Positions 51,597 through 60,899 of a stretch of DNA of 64,000 bases are shown piece by piece. This stretch comes from Fonsecaea monophora (taxonomy: Eukaryota > Ascomycota > Eurotiomycetes > Chaetothyriales > Herpotrichiellaceae): assembly GCF_001642475.1 (NCBI RefSeq), contig NW_019173987.1:147438-211437 (forward strand), given 5' to 3'. Under the pieces are notes generated by a model. The model did not search any database. It saw only the letters and a list, made by a program, of their open reading frames with translations, and had not been told where the DNA came from. Both the position numbers and the translations under genes were made by a program. Numbering within the stretch: position 1 is the first letter of the stretch; each line of letters begins with the position of its first letter.

Positions 51597-53570
51597 ATGA
51601 GCTCTGCCCAACAAACAAGGAGAAGCACGAGGGTGCGAAAGCAAACTGCCAAGGGGCGCGACTATTCCCAGCTCCTTGCGCAAAAGGCTGTCTCTCAAAG
51701 TGCTCAGAGCGCTGGCGCTCAAGCCCAAGCTACCAACGCGGCCAATACTTCCCCAACTAATTCTACTAACAACTCTAGGAGCAATGCTGACTGCGCCCGT
51801 CGGAGATCGAAAAGAATCCGAGCGCGTGTCGACGACAATCCTTCTAGTGGTACGTCCAACAAAAGGCGCCGAATCTCCCCTCGAAGTACTCCAATTGAGG
51901 CATTCATGATCAAACTGTACGCTGAAATCCACCATGCGGCTACGGCCAAGACTATCGGACAGTGGGATCGATATTGGACACAACACTTGCTTCGACAGGC
52001 TCGAACCCTACGCTTCTTCGATCTCCCTGAGACGAGCACCAGTCAACGTTTGGCGGCAAAGCTGGACAAGTTTGAAAGCAACGATCCCAAGGAGAAGAGG
52101 GTGGCAGACCTTGCAAAAGACGATGTCGACATTAGCCATGTGCAGAGGTTGATGGATTTCTGTGATGAGCCGAGCCTTCTCCTCCTGACCATCTGTGCAC
52201 ACTCCAAAAGCTTCCGCGACGCAATTGTTCGCAACGATGTCGAGAGCAGGGCACAAGATCAGCCTGAATGGAGCCAGTTATATCCCAAAATCAAAGAGCG
52301 CGCGTCGAGCCTCGAGCTCTTCGCCAGAACGCACAAGTTTGAGTGGACAGACGCCCTCTTCGCCTTCAATGACCACTTTGAAGATCTTCTGACAATTGTA
52401 TACAAGGATTGTCGGGATGCCAGCGGCAAGGACGGCGCCAACTTTGGAATCGGCGACGATGATCTCAAAGAAATCCACCAAATCGGCACCGAAGACAGGG
52501 ATCGTGTTCATTATCATTGGGTTCTGCCCGTTAACGACGGAGAACCGGCGGTCTGGCCCTCTATCAAATGCACCACCACAAAGGACCTTACTGAGGCCGG
52601 ATTTGTGGACGCTGAGAAGGCGGTCGTAGGCATTCCAACGCAAGGCAACAACCTTGAAATCAACCCGGGGTCTCTCTTCTCTTCGGGGTCGAAACTAGAG
52701 CTCCTACATTTCAACATTGACCAGGCAATCGTCCTTCCCAACTACGCCTGGCCCGCCGAGACGCGCAAGGTTGTTCACCCTGACGGGAGCGTCTACGAAG
52801 ACCCGACTTTCTGTGGATTCTCAAACAATCCCTGTAGAGTCTGTGGAGCCAAAGCAGCCGACTCAAACACGCAGCCGCAGCAGCAGTCGTCAGACCTTGC
52901 GTGCCAATGCACGTTTGCCGATCTTTGCAAGGTGTACAACAAATCCCCTCAGAACAATCACCACGACATCCTTGTGGAGCTGTACACCACCGCTAAAACG
53001 GGCAGGGGTGTGCGTGCGCTGCAAGTGATCCCACCCTGGACCTACGTAGGCGAGTACGTGGGGGAAATCTATGCCGTTGAGGCAGAGACGGACGACATTC
53101 CGGGCTCGATGGATAACCACCGGTATGACATCGCGACGTACCACATGCAGGTCGACATCGCGCGGGCGGAGGACTTTGAGACGAGAACCACGGTCCGATC
53201 TAAGAAGAAGGGACAGGCCAAGGGGACGGCGAAGACAGCCCGTGCGACCACCGCCGCCGCCGCCGCCACCAAGACAACCAAACCCGATGTCCGGCCGCAG
53301 TACACGGTCGACGCGGCGCACCGGGGCGGGTGGACGCGGTACGTCAACCACTCGTGCTCGCCCAACACGCAATATGTGTTGACAAACGTCGGACAGCACA
53401 CCCTCATCATCGTCCAAGCACTGCGCAGGATCGCCTTTGGAGAGGAGATCACAGTCGACTACGGCGATGACTATTTCGAAAACCTAGGCATCTCGTGCCG
53501 GTGTGGCAGCCCGAGGTGTAAATACAAGGACGTCGATAGCTCGCGGTCGAGTCCGAGCGGCAGTAAGTGA
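51597..53570 (+). CDS. SET-domain protein lysine methyltransferase
   Basis: One exon of 657 residues. The N-terminal 110 are basic and Ser/Asn/Arg-rich (KRRRISPRS looks like a nuclear localisation signal). Residues 110-400 contain a region I do not recognise. A Cys cluster (FCGFSNNPCRVCGAKAA to ACQCTFADLC, about 410-440) stands where pre-SET cysteines are found in H3K9 enzymes but is not a full set. The SET domain follows: GRGVRALQ, TYVGEYVGEIY, then YVNHSCSPNTQY and FGEEITVDYGDDYF, and a post-SET CRCGSPRC. All key residues for S-adenosylmethionine and lysine binding appear present. The SET-I segment is enlarged by a basic, Ala-rich insert (about 540-570). The histone target cannot be named; a Suv39-like enzyme is one option. 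Confidence 0.87.
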   Translation: MSSAQQTRRSTRVRKQTAKGRDYSQLLAQKAVSQSAQSAGAQAQATNAANTSPTNSTNNSRSNADCARRRSKRIRARVDDNPSSGTSNKRRRISPRSTPIEAFMIKLYAEIHHAATAKTIGQWDRYWTQHLLRQARTLRFFDLPETSTSQRLAAKLDKFESNDPKEKRVADLAKDDVDISHVQRLMDFCDEPSLLLLTICAHSKSFRDAIVRNDVESRAQDQPEWSQLYPKIKERASSLELFARTHKFEWTDALFAFNDHFEDLLTIVYKDCRDASGKDGANFGIGDDDLKEIHQIGTEDRDRVHYHWVLPVNDGEPAVWPSIKCTTTKDLTEAGFVDAEKAVVGIPTQGNNLEINPGSLFSSGSKLELLHFNIDQAIVLPNYAWPAETRKVVHPDGSVYEDPTFCGFSNNPCRVCGAKAADSNTQPQQQSSDLACQCTFADLCKVYNKSPQNNHHDILVELYTTAKTGRGVRALQVIPPWTYVGEYVGEIYAVEAETDDIPGSMDNHRYDIATYHMQVDIARAEDFETRTTVRSKKKGQAKGTAKTARATTAAAAATKTTKPDVRPQYTVDAAHRGGWTRYVNHSCSPNTQYVLTNVGQHTLIIVQALRRIAFGEEITVDYGDDYFENLGISCRCGSPRCKYKDVDSSRSSPSGSK

Positions 53571-53787
53571 GAGTGGGAGAGAAAAGCCCACACTGAAGAT
53601 TGTGGAAACAAGTGTAAGTACCGGTAAAAAAGCCAAGCGACAGCTGACGAGGCTGAAGGATGAATAGGGGCCCTCTATGTGCTGTACCCTTTTGGGGAGG
53701 GGGGAACCTTTGTTAGATTTACACGGTGAGAATCTTTTCTTGTCATTTGTATACAGTATAACCATACCGTTATGAGATTTGTTTCTT

Positions 53788-53791
<4 letters not shown>

Positions 53792-53823
<32 letters not shown>

Positions 53824-53829
53824 TATATA
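53792..53829. repeat. AT dinucleotide microsatellite
   Basis: About fifteen AT units to 53820, one interruption (G), then four more. It lies 220 nt beyond the SET gene stop. Confidence 0.92.
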
Positions 53830-54654
53830 AAATCCCCGAATAGTCAACGCCGATGGCTATTTCACTGACTTATCCCTCCCCGCTTTGCTCTCGCGCTAAT
53901 GACTATTTAGTCGAACCGCTCCCTTCCTCTCTTTCGTCCTCCCCTTCCACTCCCTTCTACTCCCCCATACTCCTTTATGCTCCCTCACGGCTCTAGCTCG
54001 CACTTGCGATACTTCGCTTGCCTACTAGGGATGGCCCCCTTTGGGCTCCAATATTACAGGCGCCAATGTCGCTCACATCCAGCCTCGTGGTAACTTTACC
54101 CAATTACGTCTATTATAGCGGAGTAGGTAAGTGCTGTCCGCCCCGGCCTAGGATATAGCACTCAACACACACAACACCTGTCTCGGGATATCGATAGGCT
54201 CTCGTCTCGTCTCGTGTCGCGACGCGTCAAGTAAGGGATTGATAGTCGACTAAGGAAGGAAGCATAATCGCGGGTAAACATCAATCACTGGTCTACGCCG
54301 ACTAAGTGGTGCGCATAACTCTCTTCTCGAGTGCATGTTGTGTCTGTAAACCATGGTATCGAGAAGCATCCGTCTCATAGGATGTCTCGCCATACCTGCC
54401 ATACATGAAGTGAACCAATGAAAGGAAAACCTTTTCTCCAGCCCGGCTCCCACTTTAATACAGTTATTCTACTCTTATCTATCACTAACCCCTAATACCA
54501 CTCCTAATATTGGATTGGATTCCGTCCTTTTGTGCATTCCACAAGGGTATAAGGGGTTATTCCTGACAATAAGACAAGCGAGTCGATAGCTCTTCCACCA
54601 GCCCACCACAAACCAACTCGATTACACCACCAAAATAATAGAAATTATCTAGAT

Positions 54655-55090
54655 CTACTCGGAACTATGTACATTCGACATTTCTTCATCTTCCTGGCAA
54701 GTGCGAGCATTATGTCCTGGTTTGCCGCAACTACCACACCGTCTTTCTCTCCCCGGAGCCCCCCGCCCTGGACCACCCTTCTGTCGTATTTCCTGCTGTA
54801 CCTATCCGTCTACTATTCTTTGCTCCAGTAGACCCCGCGCATCTTCAACCTTAAGTAATTCTCGTTGATGAATGCGTGTTCTTTTTGCCCTTTCGAGGTT
54901 CTCGGCCCGATCCTGAAGCAGCGCTAACCGAATGCATCATTGACTGTGCACCCTGCTTTATTTGATAGGGTTGGGCGGCTTGATTAGCACCGGCGCAATA
55001 ATGTGCCGGACGGGATTCTCGCAGAATTCCCGGCCCATGATCGGCTAAGTCAGCGGTACGGCTTTCGCTAATAGTGGTGGTACCCGAAAT
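54655..55090 (-). mobile_element. Relic of a pogo-type (Tc1/mariner) transposase, C-terminal end only
   Basis: On the minus strand the frames read, in order, QIKQGAQSMMHSV, then after a frameshift near 54925-54936 LALLQDRAENLERAKRTRIH, a TAG stop at 54802-54804, and a zinc knuckle RRCGSCGKPGHNARTCQ before a second stop at 54655. This order, a helical linker with KRTR followed by a CCHC knuckle, is how fungal pogo/Fot1-like transposases end. The DDE catalytic core and the DNA-binding domain are missing: they would lie to the right, where an intact host gene begins. The element is therefore a dead fragment. Terminal inverted repeats were not identified. Confidence 0.75.
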
Positions 55091-55180
55091 TAGTTTACGT
55101 GGAGAACTATGTACATATGACGGTGCTCTAGACCTACATCAACGTTAATACTATCCTGACGAGAAGCTAACATTATCAGC

Positions 55181-56468
55181 ATGGCAAAACCGAAGGTCCT
55201 ACTACTGGGTAAACTTGAGCAGTGAGTAGCCACCGAAAGCCACGGGTCGGTTGCTTCTCGAATAACGAGAGAGCTACTTTACAACCTGGGGCGTCTACAA
55301 AATCTCCTTGTGCTGCGTGCGACCTAGTTATAAGTCTGACCGATATTGTAGTGCTCACGACGCATGGAATGCTCTTTCGGAGGTTGCAGAGCTCACCACT
55401 ACTCAAGTTACACATCGAGGGGCGTTCATCGAGGAGCTGAGAAGTGGCAGGCATAATGGTGTCGTAGCGATATGTGATCGAGCACCTCCCAGCATTGTCC
55501 AGACAGGTAAATGGGACAAGGAACTGCTTAACGAACTTCCCGGCAGCGTGAAATACATAGCTCACATGGGCGCCGGCTACGACAGCCTTGATATACCTGC
55601 CTGTACTGCGAGAGGAATCATGGTGTCCAATTGTCCGAATGTTGTCGATGAAGCCACTGCTGACTGTGCCATGTTTCTCATCCTGGCCGCACTCCGCGGT
55701 TTCAACAATGGCATTATGGCCATCCGCAATGGTACCTGGAGAGGCGCTGTTCCTCCACCACCCCTTGGTCACGATCCTCAGGGGAAGATTCTCGGTATTC
55801 TGGGCCTTGGTGGTATTGGACTGAATCTGAAGAAGAAGGCTGAGGTCTTTGGTATGAAGGTCATTTACCACAACCGAAACAGGCTGAGTGATGACATGGC
55901 CCACGGAGCTGAATATGTCACGTTCGATGATTTACTGGCAAAGAGTGATGTTCTAAGCTTGAATCTCCCACTTAACGTAAGTCGAACAACTTCTTCCGCA
56001 CAACATTTCCAGTTAACTTGCCCTCTACTGTCAGCCAAAGACGCGCAATATTATATCTGGCAAAGAGTTTGCAAAGACGAAAGAGGGCATCATTATTGTC
56101 AACACTGCCCGAGGAGGGGTTATGGATGAAGACGCTTTGGTAGATGCTTTGAATTCAGGGCGAGTGCGCTCCGTCGGACTGGACGTATATCAGCAGGAGC
56201 CGGATATCCACCCTGGGTTGCTGTCAAATCCCCATGTCTGTCTACTCCCACATATGGGCACATCAACCGTCGAGGTAAGCACTCTTACTGGTACTGGGTA
56301 ATGCCTGGGCAGCTTTGCTGAGTCGTTGGCCAGACAAAGACAAAGATGGAAGAGTGGACCATCGGCAATGTACGATCGGCAATCGAAACTGGTAGGCTGA
56401 AGAGCACGGTACCTGAGCAGATGCATCTGCTTGTGAACGGGTTACCAGATAGTGGGACTAGACTTTGA
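55181..56468 (+). CDS. D-isomer-specific 2-hydroxyacid dehydrogenase (glyoxylate/hydroxypyruvate-reductase-like)
   Basis: Exons 55181-55221, 55352-55976, 56035-56274 and 56334-56468 give 346 residues. The NAD(P)-binding motif is GILGLGGIG, preceded by the family signature DEATADCAMFLILAA. The catalytic set is present: Arg in NTARGGVMDE, Glu in DVYQQEP and His in LLPHMGTST. Introns are 130, 58 and 59 nt with normal borders. Such enzymes reduce 2-oxo acids (glyoxylate, hydroxypyruvate, aromatic 2-oxo acids) to D-hydroxy acids. Beside an aldolase and a sugar-acid dehydrogenase a role in reducing a two- or three-carbon cleavage product is attractive but inferred. It is tail-to-tail with the regulator gene, only 86 nt away. 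Confidence 0.9.
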
Positions 56469-56554
56469 GACTGGAGTTTTATTTGCGTGGCTTGAGGACA
56501 ATACTCGACAACATGTTGCTGAGTTGTGTAGGTATGGTTACAACATGATTTGTC

Positions 56555-58707
56555 TTACAGCCAATCACCATCGTTTTCCGGCCTCAAAAAACCCATTCTT
56601 GACGTCCCGACATCGCTAAAGTCTGGGAAACTCATATCGAGGAAATCAAAGGAGTTTGGAAAAGCTTCTTGGGTTGGAGGAGCTATTAGAGATCCCAGGA
56701 GGGTCTGGAGACCGTACGAGGTCCGTCTCGTGTCGTTGAAAATGCCAATACCAGCAGAGCCATTGGGGTCGTTCTTGGTGTCCAGGATAAGCTGTATGAT
56801 ATCGGCATATCTTTGTGCACAAGGCCATCGAAAGCCCATCTGCCGCAGAACGTTGACAAGAGGATCTAGGTCGGTTGGGATAGTTTCGTAGGTCGTTTCG
56901 TAACCGGTAGTCCACAAAATGATGAGACTTCTTGCTGCAACCCACACTACAAAAGCGAACATGGGGTTAAGCTGGTCGAGCTCCTGAGGCTGGAGAGATT
57001 TTGCTAATGACACAACTCTACCAATGCACTGGCGACAGCGACCGCGCGCCGAGGGCGACGGACGTAGATAAGTTGAGGTTGCCGATGGGAATGCGGCTAC
57101 TGTGTGCATTCTGATGTTTATGCTGTCAAGTTCGAAAATTAGCGACACACTCGGGAATCGATTTCACGGAGAGGAAGTCATACAGTTGAAAGGTTGCATG
57201 AAGCATGATCCACATTGGATCAAAAGTTGGTGGTCGCTCCCGAACCTCACGCGGGAGGTTTGCAAACCACGTAGATATGGTGAGGTCCAGGCGCCGGAAA
57301 ATGCTCTGCCACTCTTGGCAGTGAGCAGGGAGGTTCAGATCCAATGGCTTAACGAGAAGTTGATTTGTACGATCCATCAAAGCCAGCAGGTCTATACTGT
57401 GATGCCATAGGCTGGCAGAGCAACGCGTGTGGGAGAAGTTGGGTTGTGTGTCCGCTTGAAACCATTCGGTGGTTGCAGACTGTGCCCAGTCTTGGTCATT
57501 TCCTGGATATGGTAGTCGGATATTTTTGGCGTCAATACCTCCCGGTTGCCCGTGCGATGCGCTGGAGAAGCGATCAAGACTGTAGATAATCCAGAATAGC
57601 CGTCGCTTCTCCTCTAAGGCAACGTTGGACACGCCCGCTCCGTCGTCGTCATCCTCATTTCTGACAAGTGGTGTGTTCGTCTCAGGCGTCGTGGGTGAAG
57701 GACTCTTCGCGAGACCAAGATGTCGTGCGGCAGCCACGAGCATCGACATGACATTCCATGTTCTCGGGCCAGGGCCTTGGCCCAGGGAATCCAGTGCCAA
57801 AAGTGCAAGGGCTTGGGTCGACACCAGCGTGCACGCGTCGATGGTCTTCAGCAAGACCTGTTCACGGGAGATATCGACGAAGTCATCTCGCTCTTTGGAG
57901 GAAGGTAGAGGTTTCCTCCAAAAGCGAAAAGTCACCGCCACAACTGCATGTAGAAGCACCTGACGCTCTGGTGCGAACATGCTGGCCGTGAAGCTTGGTT
58001 TGTAGAACATGGGCATCCACGGATGGACAAGTTCAAAGAAAAGCTCAACGAGGTCCTCCAAGATGTCTGTAGTGGGCAGGCCGGATCTGCCACCATTCAA
58101 TGGCGGCGCACCTAAGGGAAAGGATACTCGGTCCATTGTCGGACTGAGATCGAAAGAGGTTATTTCAGGTAGCTGTTGAGGTTGCTGCCACATTTGAGAT
58201 CCGGTCTCAGGACCAGTCCATGTGATGGATGGATTCGCTTCGGGCTGAGGATTCGGACTCTGTGAGACCGTGTTCTGGCTGGCAAGTGCGAAACCGGGGC
58301 GGACATGTGTGAGGATGTTTTGGATCGACTGGTTCATTTTGTCCATCGTGCTCTCAAGGAAGGTCAAACGTTGCTCGATTGCTTTACCGTACCCAGGCCG
58401 CAGCCCCGGTTGGCCTTTCTCTGGATATACGCATTCACTCCCTGACAGACTGGGTCAATTGGCATGTCCCAGACAATAGAGGCTCGATCTTACCCATGCG
58501 GCGACAGGTGCCACATAGTGGGCGGGCGCTGTCGCACCTTGTCTTTTTCTGCTTGCACGTTTCACATCTGCTCCCGGACACGCCGTTAGATTGCGCACCC
58601 ACGAAGATTGCCGAACCCAGCACTCACGCTTTCGACAAAATTCGCGGACGTTTGCTGGGGGGTATGTTGTCCTCGCCATCTAAATTGCGAGTCTCGGTGG
58701 AGGACAT
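56555..58707 (-). CDS. Zn2Cys6 transcription factor with fungal-specific regulatory domain
   Basis: Exons 58628-58707, 58494-58567, 57184-58441 and 56555-57122 give 659 residues. The binuclear zinc cluster has six cysteines at 28, 31, 38, 45, 48 and 55 (ACETCKQKKTRCDSARPLCG and onward), split by the second intron. It is followed by a linker with the phrase GQPGLRPGYGKAIEQRLTFLE, a dimerisation coiled coil. The middle homology region (about 190-480) carries LVELFFELVHPWMPMFYKPS and RRLFWIIYSLDRFSS, the hallmark of the fungal transcription factor domain. It lies inside the catabolic gene set and is the obvious candidate for its regulator. Introns are 60, 52 and 61 nt, all in phase. Confidence 0.91.
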
Positions 58708-59277
58708 AGTAGATATTGAAAGCGTGGCGTGCAGTAACGGATCCTCGTGGGCGAGGTTGAGTATCAGGTGTTTCGTTGGCGGGTATGACGACGATAGCTT
58801 GAAGATTATTTGTAGATACCCAACGAACACTAGTTCTGGGGCAAAACACTGTTGGACCACAGTCTCTTCCGCTGCTTAAAGCTAGATTGCCTGCTGCCCT
58901 GGCAGTGAGCTGCCCCGGGCCTTGGCAATGCAGACGCGGGGCAATTTCCTGGCCCATGGGATTGTGGCTACAGGCAATTGTGGGCTGGTGCCTACAATAC
59001 CTTGGTAGTAAGTTGTAGTAATGTGGTGCTGTTCTGGGTGCTGGCCTTGGCTATCTAGCCTGTAGGCGAAGTTGCCTGGAAGTCTTGCTTATGAGACTTG
59101 AAGGGGCTCACAGGTCGCCCACCGCGTTGCTTACCACGTCGCCTATACCAGGCGAGACTAAGGGTCTGGACCACTTTCTGACAACTACGAATAAGGTATA
59201 GAAGCTACAGATGACCTAAAATCGAGCTGGAAAAGAGTGATCTACAATTTCTGCCACATACATATTTCAGGTATCAA
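58708..59277. other. Intergenic: regulator promoter and dioxygenase 3' region
   Basis: Both flanking genes read leftward. Several GGCAA/TTGCC words occur here (for example AGGCGAAGTTGCCT at 59064-59077). They resemble the palindrome in the dioxygenase/DenD promoter. No coding sequence. Confidence 0.45.
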
Positions 59278-60351
59278 TCAGTACGGCTTGCAACCAGCCA
59301 TCTTAAGCAGTTTATCCGTGACCTGCGGTTTCTCGAGCGGCTCTGAGCGGTGTCGAGGATCTGGGGTGCCATCAGGGTATGATGCCTGCAGCTCGCGGAG
59401 CTTGATGTTGTCGTGAGGCCAGTGGGTGGTGGCACCCCACGCATCAAAAATCTTTGCCTTTTCTGCGAGAGCCTCCTTGGATGCCAGCTTGGCTGGCGCG
59501 TAGGCCGCATAGATGACAGTACGGATTGTGTTGCTCTTCTCCGTGGGCTCCCCGCCCCAGTGAATGGTGCGCGAATCCCAGAGGATCAAATCGCCAGGTT
59601 CGGCCAGAACCTTAGTAATCTTGCATCCTCGAGCGAAGAACCACTCCATGTCCTTGTCATCGAAATAACGATTGTCCCTCCACTCCCAAGTGGCAGGGTC
59701 TGTCTGCGTCTCGAAAAACTCTTCGGTCAGTTTCGACGAGCCGGAGACAACCACGAGGGAGCCATCTTCGGGACCGGCATGGCTCAGATTAATGATGCCT
59801 TGAATGCAGTGTAAGCCTCGTTTGCGGGGAGCCTGGTCGACGTGTGGCCAGGGGGCACGGGCTTTCTTGAGGTTAGGGAGGGTGACGTTGAGTGAGTCGA
59901 AGGAGACGAGCAACTCGTCGGTGCCCCAGATCTTTTGAAAGGCGTCAAGGACACCAGGCTCCTGGCGAGCCTCCCACATAAACTTTTCATGTACGACCGA
60001 ATAGTGTTCGTAGGTGTTTCGATTCGTCTGCAGAGGGAGCTTCTCCTGTTTCCATGTCGAAGGATCTTCCGGGTCGAACTGAGGGTCAAAGGTCTGAAGC
60101 CACTCGATGGCCTTCTTCTGGTAGTATGCCGCGCGATCTGCGGGAACCCCGCCCTTAATGACGGCGTAACCTTGAGTCTCGAGATCGTTGAGCCAGTCGA
60201 TGTTGGACTCTGAGTCGACCAATCTAGAGGGAATTTTAGCGGCCACGGTCCTTCAGCTTCAGGCTGGAAGAGAAAGTAAAGCTCACTTGAAAGAACTGAA
60301 GACTCGGGTAGATGCAGGAGTAGCGGTCACAGTCTGGGTGGTGGTGGCCAT
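59278..60351 (-). CDS. Phytanoyl-CoA dioxygenase (PhyH) family, Fe(II)/2-oxoglutarate enzyme
   Basis: Exons 60287-60351 and 59278-60250 give 345 residues. The facial triad is His158-x-Asp160 (WPHVDQAP) and His252 (SRTIHWGG); Arg265 (NTIRTVIYAAY) would hold 2-oxoglutarate. PhyH enzymes hydroxylate an unactivated carbon, and fungal ones act on many small acids and secondary metabolites. The frame of exon 2 has no ATG near its start. The only upstream ATG and splice pair that keep the phase leave an intron of just 36 nt (GTGAGC..GAAG). The N-terminus (MATTTQTVTATPASTRVFSS) is uncharged and Thr-rich. Divergent from the DenD-like gene over 548 nt, so the two are probably co-regulated. Confidence 0.87.
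60251..60286 (-). other. Predicted 36-nt intron of the dioxygenase gene
   Basis: Donor GTGAGC at 60286, acceptor AAG at 60251. In the frame needed downstream a TGA lies just before the acceptor, so no earlier acceptor works, and only this donor leaves the matching two-base remainder. The size is far below the 50-60 nt typical of this window and no good branch site is visible. Confidence 0.5.
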
Positions 60352-60484
60352 CTTAGCAACAGGGTTATGAGTAAGTTGGGTTTGTCGTTCTCTTGCACTC
60401 TGTCATTGAATTTCCAACTCTAATATACTGCCTGACTGCCATCGATCACACGGTCCCGGGGGGGATCTGACGACCTACAGTTTG

Positions 60485-60499
60485 TGGCAAAAGTTGCCA
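60485..60499. promoter_or_regulatory. Inverted repeat TGGCAA-N3-TTGCCA
   Basis: Perfect 6-bp arms with a 3-bp spacer, in the shared promoter of the dioxygenase and DenD-like genes. A related word AGGCGAAGTTGCCT occurs in the regulator's own promoter at 59064-59077, and a single TGGCAA half lies at 63111-63116 upstream of the aldolase gene. Confidence 0.4.
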
Positions 60500-60789
60500 G
60501 GCATTTCAGAGGGGGGGCTTTCTACGCTCCGGAGAATCTTCGTGCCGGACATTTAAAATGCCTTGAATAGGCGGCACAACACCGCCTCATCTTTTCCGGC
60601 CATTGCCCGATGCGTTTCTCCAACGGCGTATCATCGTTGCGAAATCAAGTTCCTGCGGATCATGATTCTCCCGGTCATCGTTTCCTCAGAACTTTGAATG
60701 AACCGGGGCATGCGTACCAAAACTGAGATAAGTGATCCATGGGGGGAGGGTCAAGGGCTGACACACTCTAAATTATCAGCAAAAAACAC

Positions 60790-60795
60790 TATAAA
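60790..60795 (+). promoter_or_regulatory. TATA box of the DenD-like gene
   Basis: TATAAA in an AT-rich setting, 105 nt upstream of the ATG, at normal distance for a fungal core promoter. Confidence 0.5.
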
Positions 60796-60899
60796 CAAGG
60801 CTGGTATATCACGCGGATGGTTACCAACAGCAAGGAGTTGACATCTGCCTCGAACATACTTGGTTGCTCCGGATACTCCAACCATCGGGCATTCTCAAC

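Larger units (their letters stand above)
53571..55180. other. Gene-free, repeat-bearing break with a transposon relic
   Basis: Contains an AT dinucleotide tract (53792-53829), then a pyrimidine-rich stretch with repeated CTCCC/TACTCC words (53880-54000), short CTCGT repeats near 54202-54216, and the decayed transposase end at 54655-55090. No intact gene. The region separates housekeeping genes on the left from the catabolic set on the right. Confidence 0.7.
60352..60899. promoter_or_regulatory. Divergent promoter, dioxygenase / DenD-like gene
   Basis: Contains a TATA box (TATAAA, 60790-60795) 105 nt before the DenD-like start, a CGG-N2-CCG pair (60451-60458), two TCCGGA palindromes (60528-60533 and 60868-60873), and the inverted repeat TGGCAA-AAG-TTGCCA (60485-60499). 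The CGG triplets are the kind of half-site Zn2Cys6 regulators bind. Which element, if any, is used is not known. Confidence 0.5.
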
